52,880 bases of DNA from JBBTXJ01 sp964636345 (GTDB lineage Bacteria > Patescibacteriota > Patescibacteriia > Magasanikbacterales > JBBTXJ01). Each line of letters opens with the position of its first letter. Position 1 is the stretch's first letter. The notes under the pieces are model-generated. The model made no database searches. It was given only the letters and a program-made list of their open reading frames with translations, and was not told the origin of the DNA. Both the position numbers and the translations under genes were made by a program. Positions 8,045 through 16,507 of the stretch are shown here, in pieces. Location: assembly GCA_964636345.1 (NCBI GenBank), contig CAZWRL010000002.1:1-52880 (forward strand), written 5' to 3'.

Positions 8045-8436
8045 AAAATAAAGTGACCGATACTGAACTCGCACGTGCGCTCTGGCAGATAACGCGCGAC
8101 ACAACAGAAGAAGATCTCGCGGAACGCGTGCGGGTATTTGTGGAATATTTACACAGGTACGCGATGCTCCATCGTGGAGAGCGTATTGCGGCCTGTTTTC
8201 CTGATGTGGCGCGGAGATGTGAAGGTGCCGCGGAGATCGTTCTGGAAAGCGCGCAACCGATAGCAAAGGCCTTGATTGCTGACATACAACAGACCTTGTC
8301 CTGTGCCGATGCCACCGTTATCGTAAAAGAAAATCCCGCTATTGCTGGCGGCGTCATCGCGCGCGTGAACGATGTGGTATATGATATGAGCGTCATCGCG
8401 CAACTGCAACGTTTAACAGCGCACATGATTGCCTAA
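8041..8436 (+). CDS. atpH: ATP synthase F1 subunit delta, short form
   Basis: 131 residues against about 175-180 in typical bacteria. The C-terminal signature is clear: ENPAIAGGVIARVNDVVYDMSVIAQLQRL. The missing length is in the N-terminal helical domain that caps the alpha3beta3 hexamer and binds the peripheral stalk. Gene order (between b and alpha) supports the call. Translation is coupled to atpF by the ATGA overlap. Confidence 0.88.
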   Translation: MKNKVTDTELARALWQITRDTTEEDLAERVRVFVEYLHRYAMLHRGERIAACFPDVARRCEGAAEIVLESAQPIAKALIADIQQTLSCADATVIVKENPAIAGGVIARVNDVVYDMSVIAQLQRLTAHMIA

Positions 8437-8447
8437 CGAATCACCGT

Positions 8448-9944
8448 ATGCAAACCAACATGATCGTAGAACATCTTGAAAAACAATTGGCTGCCTTTAA
8501 AAAGGAAGTTGTTGTTGCTGAAATTGGAACGGTGCGGGAGGTGGGCGACGGCATTGCGCGCATGAGCGGCCTTGCGCGTTGTCAGGCATCGGAAATGTTG
8601 GAATTTCCCGGCGGTATCATGGGTGTGGCGCTCAATCTGGAAGAAGAAACGGTCGGCGCCATGATTTTAGGCGATTATTCCGGTATTAAAGAAGGGGATA
8701 CCGTCAAACGCACGGGTCGCATTTTATCCGTGCCGGTTGGTGACGAACTCGTTGGTCGCGTCGTGAACCCGCTTGGTGAGGCGATTGACGGCAAGGGCAC
8801 GTTAAAAACAAAAGAATTTTATCCGGTTGAAAAAATTGCGCCGGGTGTTATGAAACGACAACCGGTTAATCAGCCGGTGCAAACGGGCATTAAAGCAATT
8901 GACGCCATGATCCCGATTGGCCGCGGACAACGTGAGCTTATTATCGGCGATCGCCAAACCGGAAAAACCGCCGTCGCGATTGATACCATTATTAATCAAA
9001 AAGGGCAGGACATGATTTGTGTTTATGTTGCCATCGGACAGAAGGAATCCAAAGTTGCGCGTATGGTGGCGAAATTGGAGGAGGCCGGTGCTATGGCGTA
9101 CACGATTGTGGTCGTGGCAGGCGCGTCTGATCCGGCGTCCCTTTCCTTTATTGCGCCCTATGCCGGATGCGCCATGGGAGAATTTTTCATGGATAAAGGC
9201 AAGGATGCGTTGATTGTTTTTGACGATCTTTCAAAACAAGCGTGGGCGTATCGCGAAATTTCGCTTCTGCTCCGTCGTCCGCCCGGCCGCGAGGCATACC
9301 CGGGAGATGTCTTTTACTTGCATTCTCGTTTGCTTGAACGCGCCGCAAAATTGAATAAAGAAAACGGTGGCGGTTCAATGACGGCTTTGCCGATTATTGA
9401 AACGCAGGCCGGTGATGTATCGGCGTATATTCCTACGAACGTCATTTCAATTACTGATGGACAGATTTATCTGGAAACGGATTTATTTTATCGCGGTATT
9501 CGTCCGGCGTTGAACGTTGGGCTTTCCGTATCGCGCGTTGGCGGCGCGGCGCAAACAAAAATCATGAAAAAAGTTGCGGGTAAATTGCGTTTGCAACTCG
9601 CGCAATTCAGAGAACTTGAAGCATTCGCGCAATTTGCCACCGATCTTGATCCCCAAACGCGCGAGCAAATTGAACGCGGACGACGTACGGTTGAGGTGTT
9701 AAAGCAAAAACAGTACGACACTATGAATGTGGCACAGCAAGTGTGTATTTTATACGCCGTGACCAATGGTTATTTGGATGATGTGCCGGCACCGGAAGTA
9801 GGCGAGTGGGAGCAAAAATTTCATCAGTATCTTGATACCGCACAGGAAAAATTGCTTGATTTGATTCGCGAAAAGCAAGAACTGACGGAAGATGTTGAAA
9901 CCGCGATGAAGAAAGCGATTGAAGATTTTAAGAGTGCGCTTTAA
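8448..9944 (+). CDS. atpA: ATP synthase F1 subunit alpha
   Basis: 498 residues. The P-loop is G167-DRQTGK-T174; the family signature around PPGREAYPGDVFYLHSRLLER follows. The alpha subunit alternates with beta in the catalytic hexamer and holds the non-catalytic nucleotide. Length and domain order (beta-barrel, nucleotide-binding, C-terminal helices) are normal. It is followed 1 bp later by atpG. Confidence 0.97.
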   Translation: MQTNMIVEHLEKQLAAFKKEVVVAEIGTVREVGDGIARMSGLARCQASEMLEFPGGIMGVALNLEEETVGAMILGDYSGIKEGDTVKRTGRILSVPVGDELVGRVVNPLGEAIDGKGTLKTKEFYPVEKIAPGVMKRQPVNQPVQTGIKAIDAMIPIGRGQRELIIGDRQTGKTAVAIDTIINQKGQDMICVYVAIGQKESKVARMVAKLEEAGAMAYTIVVVAGASDPASLSFIAPYAGCAMGEFFMDKGKDALIVFDDLSKQAWAYREISLLLRRPPGREAYPGDVFYLHSRLLERAAKLNKENGGGSMTALPIIETQAGDVSAYIPTNVISITDGQIYLETDLFYRGIRPALNVGLSVSRVGGAAQTKIMKKVAGKLRLQLAQFRELEAFAQFATDLDPQTREQIERGRRTVEVLKQKQYDTMNVAQQVCILYAVTNGYLDDVPAPEVGEWEQKFHQYLDTAQEKLLDLIREKQELTEDVETAMKKAIEDFKSAL

Positions 9945-9945
9945 T

Positions 9946-10830
9946 ATGCCCGTTGCAATAAAACTTATTCGCAGCCGTATCAAATCGGTAAAGAACACGC
10001 GCAAAATCACGAAAGCGATGGAGCTTGTTGCCGCATCAAAAATGCGGAAAGCTACGGAAGCGGCAATCATGAGCCGCCCGTATAGCGATGCCGCGCTCGC
10101 GCTTGTAGCTGATGTGGCACGCAAAAAACAGCAGAGCGACCATCCGCTACTTCGTGTGCCGGAACACGTAGCATCCGAACTGGTCATAGTCATTACGTCC
10201 AACCGTGGATTATGCGGCGGACTGAACGCGAGTATTATCCGAGAATCTCTTGCGTATATACGCGCACGACAAGCTGAAGGGTGTGCGATAACGGTGGCAA
10301 CCGTTGGCAAGAAAGGACGCGCGCCACTCGCAAAAGCTGGCGTGGAACTCGTTGCAGATTTTCCTGACATCACGAGCGCGACTGATTTTCTTACCATACG
10401 TCCGCTCGGACAACTCGCGCTTCAAGAATTTAAAGAACAGCGTGCTGATCGTGTCACACTCCTCTACACACATTTTCAATCAGCGCTCATTCAACGGCCG
10501 GCCGTGCAACATATTTTACCGATGACTCATATATTTTTTACAAACGGCACGATACCGCGCCAGCCGGAGGAAACAGAATATTTATTTGAACCATCGGCGG
10601 CACTGGTGTACCAAGAAATGTTGCCGCGATTTTTAGAAACGCAAGTGTATCATGCCATTTTGGAAGCCGTTGCGTCTGAACACTCCGCGCGTATGCTTGC
10701 CATGAGAAACGCATCTGACGCGGCAGACGATATTACCCAAGATTTAACATTAACGTACAACCAAGCGCGTCAAGCCGCAATCACGCAGGAGATTGCGGAA
10801 ATCGCCGGTGGCGCCGCGGCGCTTGCTTAA
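9946..10830 (+). CDS. atpG: ATP synthase F1 subunit gamma
   Basis: 294 residues, central rotor shaft. N-terminal IRSRIKSVKNTRKITKAMELVAASKMRKA and C-terminal SEHSARMLAMRNASDAADD are the two coiled-coil halves that enter the hexamer. SNRGLCGGLN marks the globular domain. In-frame TTG upstream at 9919 lies inside atpA; the ATG giving MPVAIKLIRSRI matches the family start. Confidence 0.95.
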   Translation: MPVAIKLIRSRIKSVKNTRKITKAMELVAASKMRKATEAAIMSRPYSDAALALVADVARKKQQSDHPLLRVPEHVASELVIVITSNRGLCGGLNASIIRESLAYIRARQAEGCAITVATVGKKGRAPLAKAGVELVADFPDITSATDFLTIRPLGQLALQEFKEQRADRVTLLYTHFQSALIQRPAVQHILPMTHIFFTNGTIPRQPEETEYLFEPSAALVYQEMLPRFLETQVYHAILEAVASEHSARMLAMRNASDAADDITQDLTLTYNQARQAAITQEIAEIAGGAAALA

Positions 10831-10835
10831 TTGCT

Positions 10836-12212
10836 ATGAACAAAGGATCAATGTCTCAAATTATCGGCCCGGTGGTTGATGTGCGGTTTGAAAAAGAACT
10901 TCCGTCTCTTTTGAATGCGCTTGAAACAAAATTGCCGGGAGGCGGGACGCTCGTTTTGGAAACGCAACTCCATCTCGGCGCCACTACGGTTCGGACGATT
11001 GCTATGACTACTACGGACGGACTTGAACGTGGACAAGAAGTCATGGATACCGGCGCGCCAATTTCCGTTCCCGTCGGCAAAGAATCGCTCGGACGCATGT
11101 TTGACGTGACCGGAAATGTTATTGATGAAAAAAAAGAGCCGGTCAAAACGAAAATCAAATGGTCCATTCATCGCGCCGCGCCGGATTTCAAAGATCAATC
11201 CACCAAAACCGAAGTTTTTGAAACCGGCATTAAAGTGATTGACCTCATTTGTCCGTTTGTGAAGGGTGGGAAAGTTGGACTTTTTGGCGGCGCGGGCGTG
11301 GGGAAAACCGTGGTTATTCAGGAACTCATTCGCAATATCGCGGCAGAACACGGCGGGTATTCAGTGTTTGCGGGAGTGGGTGAGCGCACCCGAGAAGGGA
11401 ATGATTTATACCATGAAATGAAATCATCCGGCGTGTTGGGGAAAACGGCACTCGTTTTTGGTCAAATGAATGAGCCGCCGGGCGCTCGCGCGCGTGTTGG
11501 TCTCACGGGACTCACCATGGCCGAGTATTTCCGCGATGAAGAGGGGAAAGACGTTCTGCTTTTTATTGATAACATTTTTCGTTTCACGCAAGCAGGGTCT
11601 GAAGTATCGGCGCTCCTTGGCCGTATGCCAAGTGCCGTGGGATATCAGCCAACACTCGCAACTGAAATGGGCGCCATGCAAGAGCGCATCACGTCAACAA
11701 AAAAAGGTTCTATCACGTCGGTGCAAGCGGTGTATGTGCCAGCCGATGACCTGACTGACCCGGCGCCTGCCACCACGTTTGCGCACCTTGATTCAACTGT
11801 CGTACTTTCGCGTGCGCTCGCGGAACTCGGTATTTATCCGGCCGTTGATCCGTTGGATTCGTCATCAACTATTCTTGATCCAAACATCGTGGGTGAGGAA
11901 CATTACACCGTTGCGCGTAACGTACAGAAAGTGCTGCAACGTTACAAGGACTTACAGGATATTATTGCGATTCTCGGCATGGAAGAATTGTCTGACGAGG
12001 ACAAACTGACGGTCACGCGCGCGCGCAAAATTCAAAAATTTTTGTCTCAGCCGTTTTTTGTGGCGGAACAGTTCACGGGCACGCCCGGTGTGTACGTGAA
12101 ACGCGAAGACACCGTCAAAGGTTTCAAGGCGATTCTTGATGGCGAGTATGACGCGGTGTCCGAACAGGAGTTTTATATGAAAGGGAGTATCGCGGAAGTA
12201 AAAAAATCGTAA
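10836..12212 (+). CDS. atpD: ATP synthase F1 subunit beta
   Basis: 458 residues, catalytic subunit. The P-loop is G151-GAGVGK-T158; GERTREGNDLYHEM carries the catalytic Glu; LLFIDNIFRFTQAGSEVSALLGR is the Walker B region with the classical beta signature later at PAVDPLDSSS. All catalytic features are present and the length is normal, so the ATP synthase appears functional. Confidence 0.97.
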   Translation: MNKGSMSQIIGPVVDVRFEKELPSLLNALETKLPGGGTLVLETQLHLGATTVRTIAMTTTDGLERGQEVMDTGAPISVPVGKESLGRMFDVTGNVIDEKKEPVKTKIKWSIHRAAPDFKDQSTKTEVFETGIKVIDLICPFVKGGKVGLFGGAGVGKTVVIQELIRNIAAEHGGYSVFAGVGERTREGNDLYHEMKSSGVLGKTALVFGQMNEPPGARARVGLTGLTMAEYFRDEEGKDVLLFIDNIFRFTQAGSEVSALLGRMPSAVGYQPTLATEMGAMQERITSTKKGSITSVQAVYVPADDLTDPAPATTFAHLDSTVVLSRALAELGIYPAVDPLDSSSTILDPNIVGEEHYTVARNVQKVLQRYKDLQDIIAILGMEELSDEDKLTVTRARKIQKFLSQPFFVAEQFTGTPGVYVKREDTVKGFKAILDGEYDAVSEQEFYMKGSIAEVKKS

Positions 12213-12218
12213 TCGTGT

Positions 12219-12635
12219 ATGCCACTGCATCTCACCATGCTCACGCCCGAACGTGTTGTCTATGATGCTGACATTTTAGAAATGACCGTTCCCACTGCCA
12301 TGGGCGAGATTGGCATACTGCCAAATCATCTGCCGCTGGTCTCACTTTTGAAACCGGGTGAGCTGCGCGTAAAAAAAGATGGAACGGAAATTCAGCTTGC
12401 CATTACCGGCGGATTTATTGAGGTAAAACCAGGAAACCAGATACAACTGCTCGTCGATGCCGCTGAACGTGTTGAAGAAATTGATGTTGAACGCGCGGAA
12501 CAAGCGCGCGCGAGAGCCGAAGAGTATCTGCGTGAAAAGAAATTCCAAAATGATGTTGAATACACGGCACTGCAAGCGCAACTGGAACGCGCGCTGGCCC
12601 GCATTCGCATAGCCAAGAAATACCGACGTTCTTAA
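12219..12635 (+). CDS. atpC: ATP synthase F1 subunit epsilon
   Basis: 138 residues: N-terminal beta-sandwich (LTMLTPERVVYDADILEMTVPTAMGEIGILPNHLPLV pattern) and a C-terminal two-helix domain rich in Arg, Glu and Ala (residues about 88-135) that can inhibit ATP hydrolysis. It is the last gene of the operon; a strong intrinsic terminator follows about 100 bp later. Confidence 0.93.
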   Translation: MPLHLTMLTPERVVYDADILEMTVPTAMGEIGILPNHLPLVSLLKPGELRVKKDGTEIQLAITGGFIEVKPGNQIQLLVDAAERVEEIDVERAEQARARAEEYLREKKFQNDVEYTALQAQLERALARIRIAKKYRRS

Positions 12636-12674
12636 AAGGTGCGCTCATGTCCATTCGACTTATCCACTTTTCAT

Positions 12675-12703
12675 TTACCATACTCCATTGCAGAGAGTAC
12701 AAT
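12675..12703 (+). promoter_or_regulatory. Possible promoter of a short transcript
   Basis: TTACCA (12675-12680), 17 bp, TACAAT (12698-12703), in the gap between atpC and the helicase gene. Initiation near 12710 would give an RNA of about 75 nt that ends at the terminator at 12788. Only sequence match supports this. Confidence 0.35.
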
Positions 12704-12718
12704 TAAATTACAGATTCT

Positions 12719-12788
12719 GGCGCCCTGGTCAGGCGCCGCGCGGCTCTTGTAGGTCCCCACAACCTGCAAAAGCCGCGCTTCTTTTTTT
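12719..12788 (+). terminator. Tandem hairpins and intrinsic terminator after atpC
   Basis: A first hairpin pairs GGCGCC (12719-12724) with GGCGCC (12732-12737). Directly next to it GCGCGGCT (12738-12745) pairs with AGCCGCGC (12771-12778), extended inside by TTGTAGG/CCTGCAA with one G-U pair, and is followed by TTCTTTTTTT. It ends the ATP synthase transcript. The rest of the 180-bp gap holds the possible short-RNA promoter and a -10 box for the next gene. Confidence 0.85.
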
Positions 12789-12815
12789 ATTTAATCTACG
12801 ATACAATAGCATCCC

Positions 12816-15788
12816 ATGAATGAAAACACACGCGCAAATCTTAATAAAGAACAGCAGGTGGCCGTAGAGCACGGAACGGGCGCATTGCTCATTATTGCCG
12901 GCGCTGGCACCGGAAAAACCACGGTGATTACGCGGCGCATCGCGTATCTTGTTGAAACGAATGCCGCCAAGCCGGAAGAAATTGTCGCGCTTACATTCAC
13001 GGAAAAAGCAGCGCGCGAAATGAGCGATCGCGTTGATGCGCTCATCGGGCCGAACGAGGCAGCAATCACCATCAGCACGTTCCATGCGTTTTGCCAACAA
13101 ATACTTGAACGCTACGGTCTTGATATTGGACTTCCGGTGCCGTTTAGACTGATAACGCCGGCGGTGGCATGGCAACTCGTCAAAAAAAATTTCAATCGTT
13201 TTTCACTCAATTATTACCGTCCCCTCGCGTCACCAACACGCTTTATTCAAGCGCTTATCCAACATTTTGCGCGTTGCAAAGACGAATTAATTTTGCCCGA
13301 GGCCTATCTTCAATACGCCGACCAAGAACAGGGCGACACGGATCTTGCTGAATTTGCTCGGGCACGGGTAAAAACCACCGATGAACGCATTCTTAATATA
13401 GCGAAAACGCGTGAAATCGCCGACGCGTACCACACCTACACGCAACTGTTGCTTGAAAATCACGCGCTTGATTTTGGCGACCTTTTGCTCTACACGCATA
13501 CCCTGCTTGATACACGTCCGGCCATCGTTCGCGCGCTTCAAAATCAATATCGTTACTTTATGGTAGATGAATTTCAAGATACCAACTGGGCGCAGTACCA
13601 ATTACTCAAAAAATTGCTCGGAACCGGCAATAATCTTGCGGTCGTGGGGGATGATGATCAATCAATTTATAAATGGCGCGGCGCTTCCATCAGCAATATT
13701 CTTCAATTTACCAAAGATTTTCCGAATGCAAAAACGGTGGTACTCTCGGAAAACTATCGCTCGCGGCAGATTATTCTTGATGCGGCTTACGAATTGATTC
13801 AACACAACAATCCACATCGTCTTGAGGTGCGGCAGGGGATTTCCAAGCGTCTGAACGCGACCGCGCATGGTGATGGCACCGTTCGCCATCTGGTCGCCGC
13901 AACCGGTGACGACGAAACGCGCGCGGTCACTACTGCCATCCGCGATTTCGCGCAGGCGGGAACCCCGTTTGGCGAAATCGCAATTCTCGCGCGCGCCAAT
14001 GCCCATCTGGAACCGTTTGTCCAATCACTGTATCGCGCCGGCATACCATATCAATACCAAGCGGCAACGGGTCTCTTCAGAAAACCGATGGTTATTGATT
14101 GCCTTGCCATACTCCGGTTACTGGCGAGCACACTGGATCATCGCGCCCTGCATCGCGTACTTCAATTGCCCCCGTATGTATTGAATCACGAGGATCAAAC
14201 CGCTCTCTGGTGGCTGGAACGAAAACGCGGTTGTTTTCCCTTTGAAACGCTCAATCTCGCGCTCGGCGGAGCCGCCAAACTATCAGACGACGGCCGCGTA
14301 CGAATAACTCAATTTTTACACACCCTCGGAAACGTCACCGCGCAAGCGCACCAAAAAAATGTGGGCGTGCTCCTTCTTTCGTTTCTTGAACAATCAGGTT
14401 ACCTTGCCGACCTGGCCGGGCGCTCTAACAAAAACGACAACACCGCAACTGACGCACTCATTCATCTTCGAGCGTTTTTTGATGTGATTGAAGCGTTTGA
14501 CAAGGAAAACGCGGGCGCGGGCGCCACAGATTTCCTTGAATACATGACGGATATGCTTGACGCGGGTGATGAGGGCGCCGCTCCGGCGGGCATCACTGAA
14601 AAAGAAAACGCCGTCCAGCTTTCAACCATTCATGGGGCGAAGGGTCTGGAGTTTCAACACGTATTTGTGGTGAATGTGGTAGAACGCCGTTTTCCCACGG
14701 ATGCGCGCAGTGATTTGATTTCAATTCCCGACGCGCTGGTATCTGAAATGATTCCGGAAGGGGATCATCATCTTGAAGAGGAGCGCCGATTGCTTTACGT
14801 GGCAATGACGCGCGCGCGGGAGTCGCTTACCTTAACAAGCGCGCAGAGTTATGGTGGCGCGCGCGACAAAAAACCGTCGCGTTTTTTATCTGAATTTTCT
14901 ATGCCGAAAACACAAACGGTCACACCGCAAACTACGCTACCCACGCTGAAGAACACGGAGGTTTTGCACACGGAAACCGCGCTCCCGCTTCCCAATCAGT
15001 ACAGTTTTTCGCAACTTAAATCCTACGAAACCTGTCCGTTGCAATATAAATTTGCGCACATTCTTCGTGTGCCTACGTTTGGTAAGGGGCTTTTTACGTT
15101 CGGACAAACCATGCATCGCACCCTACAACTTTTTTATGAGCGTCTGCGCCAGTTAAACCAAAGCCAACAAACGGATCTTTTCGGTTCAGCCATACCCGCT
15201 GAAGAAAAAACAGGCATCCACGTGCCTACCGAAGAGGATTTGCTGACGATCTATCGCGAGACGTGGCGCGATGAATGGTACGCGGATGATAACGAACGGA
15301 AACGGTATTACGAAGAGGGAATACAGATGCTCGCACGTTTCTATCAACAAAATACAGCCGCCGGATGGTCTATACCCGCATTTCTTGAAAAAGATTTTAT
15401 GGTTCGCGTCGGCGCCCACACCATACACGGTAGAATTGATCGCATTGACACCACACCTGACGGCGGCATCGTTATTATTGATTACAAAACGGGCAAACCA
15501 AAAACCACGCTTGACACCGACGAAAAAGATCAACTGTTTTTGTATCAAATAGCCGCGCAAGAAATTCCTTTTTTCAAGACACCCGGGCGGGTTGTTGAAT
15601 TGACTTTTTATTATCTTGCCGACGGCACTCGGCAATCCTTTCTGGGAGCGCCTGTTGACCTCGCGCGCTATAAAGAAAAAATATTGACTACCATTGCGCG
15701 CATTGAAACACGCGACTTTACCGCTGACCCTAACCCTTTCAAATGCCGCTCCTGCGATTTTCGTGATATCTGCGAATTTAGACAGTAG
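12816..15788 (+). CDS. UvrD/PcrA-type helicase fused to a Cas4/AddB-like Fe-S nuclease domain
   Basis: 990 residues. The superfamily 1 helicase core is at about 10-700: Walker A G29-AGTGK-T35, motif II D251-EFQD, VVGDDDQSIYKWRGA (motif III), VQLSTIHGAKGLEF and YVAMTRARESL (motifs V and VI). The C-terminal 250 residues are a PD-(D/E)XK nuclease: FGQTMHR, the Asp before the sheet, and D889-Y-K891 in IIDYKTGK. Four cysteines C740, C977, C980 and C986 have the spacing of the [4Fe-4S] cluster of AddB and Cas4. This architecture suits double-strand break processing or repair, perhaps replacing RecBCD/AddAB. A TACAAT -10 box lies 8 nt before the ATG, so the mRNA is likely near-leaderless. Confidence 0.9.
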   Translation: MNENTRANLNKEQQVAVEHGTGALLIIAGAGTGKTTVITRRIAYLVETNAAKPEEIVALTFTEKAAREMSDRVDALIGPNEAAITISTFHAFCQQILERYGLDIGLPVPFRLITPAVAWQLVKKNFNRFSLNYYRPLASPTRFIQALIQHFARCKDELILPEAYLQYADQEQGDTDLAEFARARVKTTDERILNIAKTREIADAYHTYTQLLLENHALDFGDLLLYTHTLLDTRPAIVRALQNQYRYFMVDEFQDTNWAQYQLLKKLLGTGNNLAVVGDDDQSIYKWRGASISNILQFTKDFPNAKTVVLSENYRSRQIILDAAYELIQHNNPHRLEVRQGISKRLNATAHGDGTVRHLVAATGDDETRAVTTAIRDFAQAGTPFGEIAILARANAHLEPFVQSLYRAGIPYQYQAATGLFRKPMVIDCLAILRLLASTLDHRALHRVLQLPPYVLNHEDQTALWWLERKRGCFPFETLNLALGGAAKLSDDGRVRITQFLHTLGNVTAQAHQKNVGVLLLSFLEQSGYLADLAGRSNKNDNTATDALIHLRAFFDVIEAFDKENAGAGATDFLEYMTDMLDAGDEGAAPAGITEKENAVQLSTIHGAKGLEFQHVFVVNVVERRFPTDARSDLISIPDALVSEMIPEGDHHLEEERRLLYVAMTRARESLTLTSAQSYGGARDKKPSRFLSEFSMPKTQTVTPQTTLPTLKNTEVLHTETALPLPNQYSFSQLKSYETCPLQYKFAHILRVPTFGKGLFTFGQTMHRTLQLFYERLRQLNQSQQTDLFGSAIPAEEKTGIHVPTEEDLLTIYRETWRDEWYADDNERKRYYEEGIQMLARFYQQNTAAGWSIPAFLEKDFMVRVGAHTIHGRIDRIDTTPDGGIVIIDYKTGKPKTTLDTDEKDQLFLYQIAAQEIPFFKTPGRVVELTFYYLADGTRQSFLGAPVDLARYKEKILTTIARIETRDFTADPNPFKCRSCDFRDICEFRQ

Positions 15789-15807
15789 TTCGCTCGCATG
15801 ATACAAT
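15779..15807 (+). promoter_or_regulatory. Promoter before the DciA-like gene
   Basis: TAGACA (15779-15784), 17 bp, TACAAT (15802-15807), overlapping the end of the helicase gene. The predicted start is about three bases before the ATG at 15817. Confidence 0.6.
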
Positions 15808-15816
15808 CAAAAGTAA

Positions 15817-16107
15817 ATGGAAAAGCTTCATCATCTCATCACCCAATCCGTGCGTCGTTCCGGCGTCGAACCGTCGGTTGAGGCAGCCAAAATTGTTGGG
15901 GAGGCGACCACGACCCTTGCCTCCCTTTTTGGCGCCGATCTTGCGTCCCACATGAAACCGCTCTATATAAAAAATCGTACGCTGACCGTGAGCTGTACCA
16001 GTTCAACAGTCGCGCAAGAACTTAAACTCCGCGAAACTGAAATTCTTGACAAACTCAATCTAAAACTCGCCGGACGATTGGTGGATCGTATCCGCTATTT
16101 TTCCTAG
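15817..16107 (+). CDS. DciA-like (DUF721) protein
   Basis: 96 residues. The pattern follows DUF721/DciA: a helix, then LFGADLASHMKPLYIKNRTLTVSCTSSTVAQELKLRETEILDKLN and a final strand RLVDRIRYFS, which fits the KH-like fold. DciA helps load the replicative helicase DnaB in bacteria that lack DnaC/DnaI. Only the core domain is present, as in many small genomes. It lies after a DNA repair helicase and before a small membrane protein. Assignment rests on pattern rather than on invariant catalytic residues. Confidence 0.7.
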   Translation: MEKLHHLITQSVRRSGVEPSVEAAKIVGEATTTLASLFGADLASHMKPLYIKNRTLTVSCTSSTVAQELKLRETEILDKLNLKLAGRLVDRIRYFS

Positions 16108-16117
16108 CACGCTTTCT

Positions 16118-16504
16118 ATGAGCCTCCGTTTGTACCTCACCGCCATGTCACTCGGCACACTCCTCTGTGTTACGGCATGGGTGCAGATTATCCGTACGTC
16201 GGATCCGCATACCGCGCCGTGGTTTATTTTTTCCTTTTTCTATGCTACGCTTTTCCTTGCGCTGGTTGGCGGTTTCTCGTTGGTTGGATTTGTCTGGCGC
16301 ATTTGGCGTAAACGTGAAGCAATGATACTGTTCCGCCACGTGCGTAAAACGTTTCGTCAAGGTGTACTCTTTGCCATTCTCGTTACGAGTGCGCTCTATC
16401 TCAAATCGCACACATGGCTCACCTGGTGGAGCGCTGTCATACTTATTCTGGCGCTGGTTCTCATTGAATCTATCATCATCACTAAAACTAAACCGGCACA
16501 CTAA
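16118..16504 (+). CDS. Small membrane protein of unknown function
   Basis: 128 residues with four predicted membrane helices (about 5-25, 34-62, 84-100 and 102-122) and a basic loop WRIWRKREAMILFRHVRKTFRQ between the second and third. I do not recognise a family. The basic loop probably faces the cytoplasm. It ends 3 bp before proS and begins 10 bp after the DciA-like gene, so it is co-transcribed with both. Similar four-helix proteins are common next to proS-like genes in Parcubacteria, but that is only an impression. Confidence 0.7.
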   Translation: MSLRLYLTAMSLGTLLCVTAWVQIIRTSDPHTAPWFIFSFFYATLFLALVGGFSLVGFVWRIWRKREAMILFRHVRKTFRQGVLFAILVTSALYLKSHTWLTWWSAVILILALVLIESIIITKTKPAH

Positions 16505-16507
16505 TCT

